From Nemophila menziesii (Eukaryota > Streptophyta > Magnoliopsida > Boraginales > Hydrophyllaceae), in NCBI GenBank assembly GCA_029959085.1, contig JARWIR010000015.1, forward strand, positions 7,811,017 through 7,875,016: DNA of 64,000 nt, written 5' to 3'. Positions within the stretch are counted from its first letter, which is position 1; each line of letters starts with the position of its first letter. Shown here in pieces: positions 10,821 to 23,406 of this stretch. Both the position numbers and the translations under genes were made by a program. The notes beneath the pieces are model-generated. The model was given only the letters and a program-made list of their open reading frames with translations. It was not told the origin of the DNA and did not search any database.

Positions 10821-12378
10821 AGGACCCCAACTCAAAGTTGTATCGTCCCGATACAATAGAGATAAGAACAAAGGGAAGTATCCAAATATACACCTAAGTC
10901 AATTAAGCACAGTGGAAAGAAGATAGCAGAATATATAAAATAGACTCAAAGCAACTACTCAGAAAATTTCATGTAATGATATTTACAAACTAGAATACAT
11001 GTACACTTTTCATACTCACGATCAACACGGCTCAAATTCAAGATTAGATTAGCTTCGCAATGCAAGAAGGAAAGGTTCTTCACTTAGTTTACCAAGGAAG
11101 CTATAGATTGTTCATCAAACTTAACTAGTATCCAAAGATCCACCTAACTACTCTCTAACGGCTCAATAACTTCTATATCACATAGCAAAAAATCATAAGG
11201 TCTTCAGGGTCGTAATGTAGGCTTAAGGACGGTATGATAGTATATTTGGATAATTTAGAGTGAGCTTTTGACTCTCTCCTCACTAGCCATCAACGAATCG
11301 CCCTAGAGCTTGAGTTACTCTCATGAAATTTTCTCACTCAACCCAATGATTTGATTCACTAATTAGCATTCCCAATAACCCAATACTAAAGCATAAATAT
11401 GTTCACATAAAAATTCCACTTTGCCGGTCCAATTATATTTAATCTTTTCATATCAATTTTTCTTTTGTAATATAGCTATGACTCTCTTTTTGATGTGAGA
11501 TATCATGATAATTATTTTCTCATATTTTTTTCTTTTCATAACTTTTTTCATTTACTTTTACCTTGGCAAAGGGTTACAATATAATAAACCTATGAATCAT
11601 CATCAAAATATAGAACAAAGCACAATTAATAAGCTAAAAAATTCCCAACCCAATAATAATTCCCATAATGGTAGACCCACCTCCCCAAACTCAAGCTCTA
11701 AAACAATTGTCTATACACCGCGATTCGAGTGCGGGTCATATGGAAGAGTCCTAAAATATAAAGGGATATGGCTCATAACATGGATAAATAAAAAGGATTT
11801 AGAAAGGCTAGAAGGGGCTGAGAATGATATAAATATAATAAATTGACAACATGCTGAAAGGCAACAAGGGGCTTATCAAAGAACCGCCTAAATCATTTTC
11901 TAAACTATGCAATTTCGTTATTCTCTTACCTTTAGCACGTTCATCAACTGGGTTCATCAAATAGCTTGGATCTCACGGCCTACACACCCCTCAAGGCGCC
12001 CTAAGATCAAACATACTTCTACCGCATTGCTTACTAATATTTTCTTTACTATCAATGTGTGTTTCCTGTTCATACTCAAAGCATAAAAAATAAAATAGCT
12101 CATAAAAATATTACTTTCTATCATTAATTCCCTAATCTTATGCTTTTAAGCTATTAAACACACTTTACATAAAAATCCCATGTAGCAGAATTTTTAATTT
12201 CTACCCAAAACAGTAAAATCACATAAAAATGGAGATGAGAGACAACGAATCCCCACACCCCCAACTCAAAAATGAGGTGTGTCCCTACGACTCGAAAAAG
12301 AATCTAAAAAGAAATTAAAAACAAGCAAATAAAGCATATACATAAATGGTAAGGAAGAAAGATAACATACTCTCGAGG
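10821..12378 (-). other. Element B 3' noncoding region
   Basis: About 1.56 kb between the env-like ORF and the 3' LTR, with no believable gene; the 113-codon plus-strand frame at 11505-11846 is antisense and matches nothing I know. It has two purine-rich tracts on the minus strand: TTTTTGAGTTGGGGGTGTGG (about 12283-12264), shared with element A near 22730, and TTTGAGTTGGGGTCCT, which directly abuts the LTR (10836-10821) and is the likely polypurine tract for plus-strand priming. Confidence 0.7.
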
Positions 12379-13610
12379 CTATTGCCTCGTATTATCGACA
12401 TCCAAGATAGGATTTACTGGATCTTTCGCTAAATCGCGCTTTAATTGCTCAAGGAGTGTCATGTTGTGCACCTGATTAGCTTTGATTTGTGCCACATCTT
12501 CGACTAAGAAGGTTTGAGCTGCTTCAACTTTATTCAATCGCTCCTCTAACTTTTCTCGCCATATATGACCTTCTTCGCTTAATTTGTCTTTCGGAACGCC
12601 TGCTCCTCTCAAAATTGTCTTGATCCAAATATTGTCGATATTATTACTCATCTTATACAATATTTTCTCTTCTTTACCCGGTATCACATCCATTTTTCAT
12701 ACAAGGCACGTGACCATAGTAGGATATTTCAGAGTAAATAACAAAGTTGGAGAGACCGAAAATCGCATCACCTCCTCAAAGATCAACTGTGACACATCTA
12801 CTTCTTCCCCTCTTAAAATACAATTCAGGAAGATTGCATTCTCTTAGTTACATCCAAAGTTCGCGTGTTTCCAAAGGTGTTTGGTGTAAGAAAATTGTGC
12901 TAAACTCTTGTATATGCTTGAAGATATTTGTAAGGACAAGGTGCCTTCAATCTCCCTTATGTGATTTCACTTTCTCTTTATCTACAACATGCTCAAAAAG
13001 TTGATTCCAATCGAAAGTCTTAATATTTTCCACTACTTCTCTAAAATTACATAGTCCAACCAATTTCTTGAACTGGAAGTGGTTTCTGATCACTTCAACT
13101 ATAAAAGAAACTAACTTGCCTCTAACTGGATCACGACCTTCACTATCTCGGCTAAAGAGTCCTAAATAGAACTCGGAAGCCTAGATCCATACATAAATTT
13201 GATCTCCGCATCATAAATGTAGACCAACCCAATCTATCTTCCATCTCTAAGAATCTCTTGTAATCACCTTCTCCAAGTTCTTTTTCGAATACTCTCTTAT
13301 AAGGAAAGGGCAAGTCCGGTAAGTGTTTCTTTGTGGAAGCTATCAAGGCCTTTGGAGATTCATCTTTCTTGGGCATAGGACTCTCGATTTGTAGAGGTTG
13401 TGGTGCCTTCTCTTTGAATGTTGTAACCTTTTAGTTCTTCGAATTTACCACATCTAGCTTTCCTCTATTCTCTTGACATGTTTTACCCTTTTTCTTTACA
13501 CTAGATCTTGAACTTTACTCAATTGACTTCTTCCCGATAGAACCCAATACCTTACTTTGATTCTTCTTCATCTCCCTAACAATAGATAATGTTTCTGTTC
13601 TTTTCGTCAT
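12379..13610 (-). pseudogene. env-like / putative plant transposon protein ORF of element B (broken)
   Basis: A reading frame between pol and the 3' LTR, the position of the env-like ORF of Athila elements. It starts at ATG 13610-13608 (MTKRTETLSI) and has a Lys/Ser-rich basic N-terminus. The segment MPKKDESPKALIAS...LPDLPFPYKRV starts at 13376, followed by EFYLGLFSRDSEGRDPVRGK and a C-terminal coiled-coil-like stretch (EERLNKVEAAQTFLVEDV) near the end. Several stops and frame changes interrupt it. The FY...VRGK pattern is what I associate with the plant transposon protein family found in Athila env-like ORFs. Its function in the element is not established. No signal peptide or clear membrane segment is visible. 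Confidence 0.6.
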
Positions 13611-14509
13611 CTCAATTGACCTCCAACTAAAATCTTTGAACATTCTTGAAATTTGTAACCCTTGATTTTAGGGTTGAACAACTGTTGTTTGGGTTAGGAA
13701 AGGTGTAAGGATGATGAATCTCTATATGGGTAGCATGAACTCTTACTTGATCGGTATGGATCTAAGAAATTGTTGGGTAAGATTTGGAAACTTTGGGTTT
13801 TGATTCTTGGATACTATATGTTTTGATATGATATGGGTAGTTGAATCTTCTTTATAATGATGTAGGGAAGGATTTGGATGTGAATTTATGGTGATTGGGT
13901 AGTGTTTTGACGTTTGGTGAAGGTTTGTAGAAGCTTTAATGGAGTTGGGAGAGCTTTGGGGAAGAAAGATAGGCTTAAGGATTAAAAATCCGTGATATAA
14001 CTAACCTTCTCCTCTTCAAACCCTTATAAGAAATTTCTGGCGGTGTCGACCGGTATACCGGTCATATTCACCGGGTACCCGGTCCTAGACCGTGGTCGCA
14101 AGTGACTACACGGTTTTGTGAAGTGGTCCTCGGCATTGTACCTGATTTTGGACCGTTGTGATGGTTTGAGGCACACTGGTCGAATTTTTTTTCTTTTCTT
14201 AGTCTCGGCATAAGACCTGAATTTGCAGTAGTTGTAACGGTTTGACCCACCGGCATACCGATTAATTTGGCCAGCTAGCCGGCGGGAGGGTCAGATTTTC
14301 TCTGAAAATTGTTCTTTTTCTCCCGAACTCGATTTTTTAGTACTTGAACATATCAAACACTAATACCTTCCTTAAATATGCAATATCAACTAAAAACAAC
14401 TAATATAAACATAAATTAAAAACTTAAAAACATTAAAAAAATTGCGGGTTGTCTCCAGTACAGCACTTGTTTAACATCTTTCAAAGTTAGACGTGTTACC
14501 TCTATCAAG
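13611..14509 (-). other. Element B pol-env spacer with CCGG-rich palindromes
   Basis: Noncoding. The part at 14040-14290 is strikingly GC-rich for this window and full of short palindromes such as ACCGGTATACCGGT and ACCGGGTACCCGGT. Elements A (21575-21930) and C (30855-31250) have similar patches in the same position. The rest is ordinary AT-rich sequence. Confidence 0.7.
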
Positions 14510-15271
14510 ATTTCCGTATATAGCCTCCCCAGCAACGAGCAAGGCTATGAACACCTACTAATATCTGTTTAATGCCCCTTTTGTGCCTGATTTTTATCAC
14601 TTTATCTGAAACAACTTCTGCGACTATGAATGGTCCCATCCACGAATCTTTGTGACTTCATAGCCTATTCTCGGGCTTGCGGGCTTTCCATACAACTTCA
14701 TGGCCGACCCCAAACTCACTCATTGGTCTAGTATCCATAGGTTTTGCGTGGATTTCTTCAGGGACTTTGTAATGTGAAAGGCTATGGGTGATAGGAACTG
14801 TGGGATCTAACTTCCTTGGTTTCTCACCCCAGACATAGAATGTCTCGGATACGTATTTAGCACAGAGGGTAAGTATTCCCTCTTGGAAGTTGATATTGCT
14901 TTGACTTGTGGCCAAGAACGGCCTTCCAAGTATAATTGTAAACTGCTTATCTACATCATAGTCAAGTATAACAAAGTCAGTAGGGATGTTATATTACCTG
15001 TTTGGACATGAACGTCCTCCACTGTTCCCCATGTCTTTGCCACTGAGCTATCCGCAAATTGTAACTTCACGAGAGCTTTCTCTGTCTTCTCCAGCCCAAG
15101 CCTATCGAACCCGGAATTCGGCATAAGATTCACACTCGAACCTACATCGCACATGGCTTTCATCTTGAGAATGCCACTGATTTGAATAGGAAGATTGAAG
15201 CTTCCTGAATCTTTGAGCTTAAGTGGTAACTCCTTTTCAACTTTTCTCGAGATGCTCTCAGTATGAGCCAC
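14510..15271 (-). pseudogene. Element B protease joined to an integrase-C-terminus-like tail
   Basis: Reading leftward from 15271: a protease with the active-site region AMCDVGSSVNLMP (catalytic Asp kept, DSG/DTG-type loop changed to DVGS), then a frame change near 14951, then [16 protein letters not shown]. Instead of RT, the frame continues with [14 protein letters not shown] and [16 protein letters not shown], a stop near 14660, and MGPFIVAEVVSDKVIKIRH. The last part resembles the C-terminal module of integrase, which ends GPYIVTKV...IEIEH in element C. RT, RNase H and the integrase core, about 3 kb in C, are absent. The join is an old deletion or a recombinant structure. Confidence 0.65.
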
Positions 15272-15283
15272 AGTCTCTTTTTT

Positions 15284-17280
15284 TTAGGCTTGTGAACTCG
15301 CTTTTGTCTCTAGAATAACTTGCGTGAAAACTTGTTGCGGTTTAAGCCCTTTGTTCGCAATCTCAAGCATTTGGGCGTTGATATTTTCTAGACTATACGC
15401 CTCTACAAATGTCTTGAGTTTAATGTCAACCTTTGGATTTGTCTTAGGAATTTGTGGTTGCATTGTTTGAACAACTGTTGGCGAATCCACATTCTCTTCT
15501 TCTTTCTGCTCTTTTGAGGCTTCTTCCTCTTTTTCTTTCGCTCTAGTAGCTTGAAGCTCTATGACCGATCTAATATCTTCTTTAATATCTCTCAGAAGGT
15601 CTATAAACTTGGATCTTTTAGATGAATCTGAATCTTCATAAATGTCAGAGTCTTCGGGGCTAGACTTGGTTGGTTCTTCTTCAATTTTTGGAACTTCCAC
15701 GGCTATTTATGCAGCGTGTGATACTCCTTTTTTCTCTTCCATTTCAAGGAAAATTTCCTTACAAGCTTCGAAACCAACATTTGCATCACCTCCTTCAATG
15801 GCCTTCAACTCTCTTGCTTCCATGATATTCTTTAAAACTTTATTCATTTTCTTTACTTGTTTTCCCAAGATATGAATTGAAGCCTTTTGTTCTCTCAACT
15901 TATCATTTTGGGAGTGAATATTACTTATCATTAGATCCATGAAATTCTTTAAAATCTTTTCTCCTACTACCCCCTCTTGAAGATGTTGTGGTAAAGCCTT
16001 CTGAGATGAAGTATCGGTATATGCATCATTGGTAGGTTGTTGTGGAGGAGAAGGTCTATTAAAATTCTGATTTTCTTGATATGGATTTTGACCTCTTGGT
16101 TGATAAGAGTTATTCTGGGGACGAGGTTGATAGTTACCTTGATTTCCGGCCCCCCGTGGATTTGAATACTACATACCCAAATGATTTCTGTTACCAAATT
16201 GGTAATTTCCTCGATTAGATATGAAATAAACAGATGCTACATTTCCTTCACACTCTTCCCATGTATGATTTTGTACCTGGCACTGTGTACAACCTTGTGC
16301 TTCTTGCACTACATTTGTTGCAGCTAAATTCTGACGTTTTTGTTGCATCTCAAGCTTTATCTCTTTGACTTGATTCTCTAATGCGGTTAATTGAGCTGAA
16401 TTAGCAGTCTCTATATCCAATCGAATGGCCAACTCCTTTCTGTTTCTATAATACATTCCATACCTTCAGCGGCTTCTGCAGGATCCATGGACACAAATCC
16501 CCCTCTTCCAAGATTATCTACCCTCAATCTACTTTCTGCATTAATACCTTGATTTAATATAGCTAACTATAGAGATGGGATGTAGTCGTGAAGTGGACAT
16601 CTAGCTAACTTCTGTTGAAACCTTTTCCATGCGTCTCCTACTTCTTTTTCATTCTCTTGGCGAAATTTGGCAAGCTCAATCTGATCTTTCAGTCTCATAC
16701 TCTACGAATAAAACCGGTTAAAGCGCGCGGCTTGAAGTTCTGCCCAAGTATTAAGTGTACCTGGTGTTTGTCTATCTAGCCAATCACCAACTTTTCCGGT
16801 CATAAAGAACGAAAACATATGACAATACAATTGCTTGCGTGTAATGCCTAGAGTAATGTAGAAATCAAAAATATGCATGAACTTCTGATTCGCTCTTACT
16901 GGATCTCTAATTGTTGCACCACTGTAGAGTCCAAAGCTTGTAAATTGATTTAGCATACCCAGATCGGGCCTGAACTTTATGTTTTGGATATGTGGAGGAC
17001 GATAACCTAAAGGTTGAACTCGAAAAGGTGCTCCCAAGCCTGGGAGATCTTGTTCATGACGTATATTGTTTCTGTTACCTCCAAGTGGTGGTATAGGAGG
17101 AATAAGTGGTGTTGCACGAGGGATTGGTTCTCGACGTTGATTGTCATTCTGATTAAGATTAATATTATCCCCTCGTAGAACTATCTCTTTCTCTTGTTGA
17201 GACATGGATTTTCTTTGTTCTCGTTCTTCTCTCAAGCGTCTGTTGTAAGCTGTGAAAACACTCTTAGGATTCTCGAGCAT
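15284..17280 (-). pseudogene. gag: gag of element B (three main pieces)
   Basis: The N-terminal piece (17280-16702, 192 codons) has a charged start (RRLREEREQRKS), a Pro-rich stretch and the capsid core, with FDFYITLGITRKQLYCHMFSF and WLDRQTPGTLNTW. A middle piece (16456-15967) carries a zinc knuckle CTQCQVQNHTWEEC and an Asn/Gly-rich RNA-binding tail. A C-terminal piece (15940-15284) is charged and coiled-coil-like (KQVKKMNKVLKNIMEARELK). In C the matching order is capsid, knuckle, Pro/Gln-rich tail, protease. Frame breaks lie near 16700 and 15960, and a TAG-type stop near 15708, so this copy is dead. Confidence 0.8.
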
Positions 17281-17387
17281 ACACTAAAACATGAAAGAGA
17301 AAAAAACAAACAAAAAGCATAAATCTGAAAAAATAACTAGAAGCTACTACACTAAAATAAAAAACCTACACGCTAACGAGACACAAG

Positions 17388-17405
17388 TCCCCGGCAGCGG
17401 CGCCA
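17388..17405 (-). other. Element B primer-binding site (tRNA-Asp type)
   Basis: TGGCGCCGCTGCCGGGGA on the minus strand, seven bases inside the 5' LTR. It is complementary to the 3' end of plant tRNA-Asp, the primer of Athila-like elements. Confidence 0.85.
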
Positions 17406-17411
17406 AAAACT

Positions 17412-18883
17412 TGGTGTCGGCTAGGGCATGATAAAATAACGATAATAAAAGATGAAACTAACACTCTAGCCTAAACATGGTACTCACTACAAGTATCACA
17501 AGTTGTATGCAAGTCTTAATGATAAGTAAAGATTCGTTCTCAGGGACTTAGTGTGTTATACGAATGGATTAACATAAAAGCGTAGTAAGAATTAGATAAA
17601 CGAATCAAATACAAGGAAAGTAAATAATAATGATTGGATAGAATAATGACTAATTAAACTAAATACAATAATTAAAAGATGTAAGAATAAGATGAGAAAG
17701 TATAGCTCCGGTTTTGCTAGTATGCACTAATCCTTCTATTTCTTCTACTAGTTAATAAGGGTGATTAAAGCTCTTAGATAAGTAGCCAGGATTCTATATT
17801 CCTCCTAACCCCCTTCCGTGTGGACTTAGGTGGCGACCTAACAATTACCAAGGGACTTGGGTAAGGGGAGCATGCACAATGATCGATGATTAAATCTCAA
17901 ACCCTAATGACTATCTAGTTAGGCAAGCCCTTCTAGATCACTACCGCACACTAGACACTTATGTGATGTTTCAATAATTAGACACCCCTTCCGTGTGACC
18001 ATTTAACTACTATTAAGACAATCCTAATGTGATCAAGATTAAGTTTGGAAATAAATCAAAGTACTTAAAACAAATATATGGTTAAGAAGCTAGAATCAAT
18101 TTAAAATAGTTTTTCGAAACAAACTTAGATAGAAAAAATAGAATTCAAAGATTATACTTATGAAAATCCCAAGATATGTGAAAATTAGTTCATGCTAGAA
18201 ATAAATAATTTAAAATAAAGATACATACTGTCAACTTGTTTCTCTAGAATGACTTCTATGATGAATAATATTAAGGACTAATTGTGTAGAGGCAAGGATA
18301 TGTTTACAATGATCAAAGGGTGTATTTATAGGTTTTTAGAAGACCCTAGGTCGAAATATTGGAGTAGAGGACAAGTAATTGGACTCTTTTTCCAAATCAA
18401 ATTCGTTTCCTAGAATATAGGAGATATGATAAACACTGACGTCTTGTTCTGGTCGTAACTCCTTCGTTATTGGTCCGATTTTTGCCTACTTTATATCGAA
18501 ACGACCCTGTAAAAAGGATATACCCTTTTCCTTTTGATTTATAATCCAAACTACCAGCCGAGTTTAAGTTATCTTCACTTTACTTGGCAGCTTTTCCTTT
18601 CCTATTTTATCTCTACTTCCTTTTATCTCTTAATTTATTCCATATCTTCTTTCATTATCTCTTTATAATTGATTTGGCATCTAATTAATTTCCATATATC
18701 TTTAAAGCTTCACTTTAACACACAAATTAAACCAAATATGCTCTAAAAATAATAAATCATCAAATTAAGACAAGAAATAGGAATGTATCAAAATATGAAT
18801 AAAAATCTATAATTAAAAACTCAGAATACATCTAAAAAGACTTCTCCAAACGAGATTATTATATCACAAATAGGAAGAGATCA
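17412..18883 (-). mobile_element. Element B 5' LTR
   Basis: 1472 bp. It is the partner of 9332-10820. It starts TGGTGTCGG on the plus strand and ends AAGAGATCA. The minus-strand TATAAATA box is at 18330-18323. Confidence 0.9.
18323..18330 (-). promoter_or_regulatory. TATA box of element B 5' LTR
   Basis: TATAAATA on the minus strand inside CCTATAAATACACCC. The same context is conserved in the LTRs at 1116-1123, 10243-10250 and 35198-35205, which supports a real promoter element. Confidence 0.65.
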
Positions 18884-18888
18884 ATTAT

Positions 18889-19520
18889 TAAAATTTGAAC
18901 AAGGCCACCAAAAAGATCATTTTCCTCTTCCGTTCATAGATTAGAGGTTGGATAAGCAAGCAGGGAGTGAGTATTATTGTTTCCTTGATCGTTATTCAAG
19001 GTATAATCAGATATGTGTGGGCCTGAAGATCAACACAAGGCGACTCGCACTTGTCCTTTTGGAACCTTCGTAATTCAAAGGATGTATTTGGGTTATGCAA
19101 TGCACCTGCCACATTCCAAAGGTGCATGATGACAATGTTTTTGGACATGATTGATCAGTTCATGTAGGTATTCATGGATGACGTTTCTGTATTTGGAGAT
19201 AACTTCAATGATTGTTAGCAGAATTTTAAAAAAGATTTAATTCATTAGGAGACCGATCTGGTATTGATTTGGGAGAAGTGTCATTTCATGGTTCGTGAGG
19301 GGATTGTGTTGGGGCTTAAAGTTTTGAGTAAAGTTTTGGAGGTTGATTGGGCAAAAATAGAGGTGATCAAGTATCCTCCACCTCCTATTTCTGTTAAGGG
19401 GGTGAGGAGCTTTTTGGGTCATGTTGGGTTCTATCGTCGCTTTATCAAGGACTTATAGAAAATATCCAAATCGTTATGCAACTTACTTAATAAGGACACC
19501 AAATTCCTTTTTGGTGAACC
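18889..19520 (+). pseudogene. Reverse transcriptase of element A, C-terminal part
   Basis: It carries KDHFPLPFID, EYYCFLDRYSRYNQI, the catalytic FMDDVSVFGD box (19171-19200), LIWEKCHFMVREGIVLG and VKGVRSFLGHVGFYRRFIKDL. These match 28180-28730 of element C. The polymerase Asp pair is intact, but stops (for example near 18942 and 19457) and frame changes break the protein. Confidence 0.85.
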
Positions 19521-20143
19521 TTGTATGGCGGCATTTTGGCTATTAAAGAGAAGCTTATCTCCACTCCTATCGTAGTTCTCCTGATTAGGATAGTTCGTTC
19601 GAGGTTATGTGTGATGCAAGTGATCTTGCTATGGGTCCCGTGTTGGATCAGCGAAGAGAGAAGGTATTTCACACCATTTATTTTGCTAGTAAGACTTTCA
19701 CAAGTGCGCAAGTGAATTATACCGTGACCGAGAAGGAATTATTGGTTGTTGTGTACACCTTTGATAAGTTTCGTTCCTATCTCCTTGGAGCGAAATTAAT
19801 CGTAAAAACAGACCATTCTGCGATTAAATACCTTATGGAAAAGAAGGATACAAATCCACATTTGATTAGATGGGTATTGTTGTTGCAAGAGTTTGATGTT
19901 GAAATTCGAGATTGGAAGGGAAGTGAAAATCAAGTTGCTGATCATTTGTCGCGTCTAGAGGGTTATAATGTCAACAGTGGACCAGAGTTGGTCAATGAGG
20001 TATTTCTTGATGGGAGTTTGTTTATGATGACCGCAAATATTACGCCTTGGTATTCAGATATAGCAAATCTCATTATGAGTGGATCTTTCTCAGAGGGATC
20101 TAAATTGCAAGAGAAGAAGAGATCGGCTCACCATGTAAAATAG
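19521..20143 (+). pseudogene. RNase H domain of element A
   Basis: The open part from 19607 gives [41 protein letters not shown], then [14 protein letters not shown] and [10 protein letters not shown]. The Asp of MCDAS, the Glu of EKELL and the Asp of TDHS, acidic residues of Ty3/gypsy RNase H, are kept. The start, with the link to RT, is frame-shifted near 19540-19600. Confidence 0.85.
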
Positions 20144-20149
20144 TTCTTT

Positions 20150-21349
20150 TTGGAAGATCCATTCCTCTTCAAAGTGTGTAGTGGCCAAATGGTTAGAAGA
20201 TGCATACCTAATAGCGAGGTTCAGGCTGTGGTCACAAGTTTTCATGATTCACCTTACAGAGAACACTTCAAAGGTGATCGCACAGCTACAAAGGTACTTT
20301 AATCCAGTTTTTATTGGCCGACTTTACATAATGATTGTCATGCATATGTCAAAGAGTGTCACAGATGCCAATATACCGGTAATATATCGAATAGAGATGT
20401 TATGCCACGTAATAAAGTTCTTGAAGTTGAGATTTTTTTATGTATGAGGTATTGATATTATGGGCACATTTCTACCATCCAATGGAAATCAATACATCCT
20501 ACTAGCTGTTGATTACGTGTCAAAGTGGGTTGAGGTTGCTGCTCTACCTACAAATGATTCACGAGTGGTGATAAAGTTCTTGAAATCACACATCTTCACG
20601 AGACATGGGACTCCTAGAGTTATTATTAGTGATGGAGGATCACATTTCGTTAACAAGTACTTGAATGAGGTTTTAGAGAAGTATGGGGTGAGACATAGAG
20701 TTTCAACCTCTTATCATCCACAAGAAAACGGTCAAGCTGAAGTCTCTAATCGAGAGATCAAATCCGTTCTTGAGAAGACCATGGGACCAACACGAAAGTA
20801 TTATTCAATGAAGTTAGACGATGCATTATGGGTGTATCACACATCATTCAAAGCGCCCGCCAGTGCATCTATGTATCGCATGGTGTACGGTAAGGCTTGT
20901 CACTTACCACTTGAGTTTGAATTGAGAGCATATTGGGAAATAGCAGAGTTAAATTTAGATCATATTTTATCCAGAGAGAATATAATGATGAAGTATGAAC
21001 TTGATGAGTTTCGGTTTTATGCCTATGAGAATGCTAAGCTTTACAAATAGAAGACGCAAAAATGGCATGATAATCAAATTCGTGAGATGAGTTTTAAAGT
21101 TGGACAGAAGGTCCTCAAGTATAAATTTAAGTTCAAAAATTATCCAGGGAAGTGGAGATCAAAGTGGTCAGGTCATTATGGTGTGAAAAAGTTACGCCTC
21201 ATGGAGCTATAGATATTGAGCATCCGATTGAGTACCACACCTTTATGGTAAATGGGCATCGACTGAAAGTCTACTATGGAGTCGAGGATACCAATCACAA
21301 GGAGGATCCACATCATGTGGAGGTCATGTACCTCCTCGAAGCTGCTTAG
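20150..21349 (+). pseudogene. Integrase of element A
   Basis: The zinc-binding region at 20150-20460 is broken but shows VKECHRC near 20349. The core is open at 20460-21050: [17 protein letters not shown], then [15 protein letters not shown] and AEVSNREIKSVLEK. The second Asp and the Glu of the DDE set are visible; the first Asp lies at the frame break near 20455. The C-terminal module follows at 21152-21349 with [27 protein letters not shown] at 21048-21050 and frame changes divide it. Confidence 0.85.
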
Positions 21350-23406
21350 TGCGAGAGTTAACCCGTCAAGCTTAACGACGTTAAACAAAAGCCAGTTTAA
21401 TTGTATATTAGTTTATTGCTTTCAATGCTTATTATTAAGTTAGTGTTTTTAATTTTGTGTTTTAGTGGTTAATACAACTAATGGGAGAGAAAGGTTTAGT
21501 ATTTGGTTCTGTAGGTAGGTATAATTATGAGTTTGGGGTGACTTAAAGAAAAAAATCCGTAGCTACAGCAGCTCTGGGCAGCATAACGGTCCCACAACCG
21601 GCATTACCGCCGCCCTCCAAAGGGTCGCGACGGTTGGGCCATGGTGCAAGTTAGATTTTTTGATGGTTCGACTGGCTACCCAGCCCTCTGGGCGGCATAC
21701 CGGTCTTGAACCGTATCGACAATCGCGTCAAGGGTCACGATGGTATTCATAAAAACCAAGTCAGAAGCTTTTGAGCGGCTAGCCGGCCCTATAGGTGGCA
21801 TGCCCGTGAAGGAGAAGAGTCACGACGGTAAACGCCACAGTGTAAAGTTAGAAAGATTTAAGCAGTGGACCGGAAATCCGGCCCTCTCAGCGGCATATGC
21901 CGGTGCGGTGGCGACCATGAACATGAAAATGAGTCCTTAGGGTTTCTATATCAAGGAACCTTAATCCTAGCCTCATTCAACCTCACAAAAACAAACATTT
22001 ATGTCCCAAACTCCATTCAAACACAAAGAAAGCTTGATCGAACTATACACAACACACTAAAACACCATCACATCTCCTATTTATCCATAATAACCCCATA
22101 ATCATCATCAAATCCATTCCACAAAACCAAATACACCAAATATTATCAAGTTTTCAAGATTTCTACCACCACGAGTATGCTAAATTCCTTGACTCGTTCT
22201 TCATAAACCACCACCCAAACACCATAAAAAGCTTACTCCATACAATATCCTCAATAAACACCAACCATTCATAATTTTATTCCATATTTGGTGCATCTTG
22301 AGTTGTGGGTTGGTGAAAATGACGAGAAGAACAAATGCATTAGAATTCAAGAGGAAGAGACAAATCATGAGGACGAACAAGAAATTACTTAGGGCAGGAA
22401 TAGAAAAACCAATCATCATCGATGAACCATGTGAGAATAAAGCCTAAGGTTACAATACAAGAACACATGTATAATATGAGAAAGAAAGTTCTAGGCATAA
22501 AAAAGAGGGAAAACCAATTGTTAAAGATCATATTCTTCCTCAACTCCGCAAGACGGTATGTATAGTTTTGAAAATCATGAGACCCTTTTTTATCACGAGT
22601 TCGAGGAGATGCGTGATGGTCATGTAACATTTTCTATACCCTCTCCCAAATTGCTTAGTTTTTTAGTGTATAATAGTTAGTTTTTACTGCTTTAGAGTCT
22701 TTTTCGAGTCATGGGGACACGACTCAGTTTTGAGTTGGGGGTGGGGTACTCGTTGTTCTCATCCTCGTTTTTCTATTTTATCTCTTTTGAAAAAATTTAT
22801 AAACCCAATAAAAATTAGTTCAAGGAATGATTTGACTGTATATTTTGTTGAATGTCCGAAAAAGCAAACTTTTGTGAATTAATGATGGAAAATAGTAGAC
22901 CTTAGAGTTAGTGTACACTCCCTTAATTGCATGCAAACACTAGATTGTAGATAGGAAAAATTAATGAACAATACAAAAGAATGGTGCTTGAACTTAGTAA
23001 GAATGAGCGGTGTGTAGAATTGTGAGGTCTAAACTAGTTGAGAAGCCACTTAATGATAAACTAAAGTTGAGAATGCAGTGAAACTACGAAACTAGGAAAA
23101 TGATATAGGCAACTTTTTTTGATAGCCACTTGAGCCTTTCAGCTTTCTAACCGAATTGTAATGTTATATCCTTCTTAGCCCCATTTTTAAGCCTTTAGCC
23201 TTTCTCTTGTCTCCATGATATAAGCCATATTCCCTTAGTTGTGTAGGACTTTCCATGTGACATGTACTTAAATCGCAACCTTGAGACTTCATGTCTCTAG
23301 AGCTTGATTTTGGGGTGGTGGGTTTCATCATGGGAGATTACATTGGGTGGGAATTTTATGCGTTTGTATTATGTGCACAATTTCGATGATATATTATTTG
23401 TAACCC
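21350..23406 (+). other. Element A 3' region, noncoding
   Basis: It starts with TTAACGACGTTAAACAAAAGCC, shared with element C at 30656. A GC-rich patch at 21575-21930 has repeated CCGGC/GCCGG motifs. An env-like ORF is expected next but only scraps remain. A purine tract TTTTGAGTTGGGGGTGGGG lies at 22730-22748. The ~660 bp up to 23406 show nothing recognisable. Confidence 0.65.

Larger units (their letters stand above)
9332..18883 (-). mobile_element. Athila-like element B, full insertion with two LTRs, internally deleted
   Basis: A 9.55-kb element on the minus strand. The 5' LTR is 17412-18883 and the 3' LTR 9332-10820. The PBS is at 17405-17388. Next come gag, protease, an integrase-C-terminus-like tail, a GC-rich spacer and an env-like ORF. 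It sits inside the RT of element A with near-matching 5-bp target duplications ACTAT (9327-9331) and ATTAT (18884-18888). The LTRs are about 1.48 kb and look about 90% alike by eye. RT, RNase H and the integrase core are missing, so it could only have moved with enzymes supplied by a relative. Confidence 0.9.
18889..23406 (+). mobile_element. Athila-like element A, right part
   Basis: It resumes the pol frame of A after the B insertion: rest of RT, RNase H, integrase, then a noncoding 3' region. It ends where the C-family LTR begins at 23407, with no LTR of its own and no purine tract at the border (ATTATTTGTAACCC), so its 3' end has been lost or replaced. Confidence 0.85.

Noticed and set aside
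11505..11846. 113-codon plus-strand frame in element B
   Set aside because: Antisense to the 3' noncoding part of B, AT-rich, no recognisable domain.
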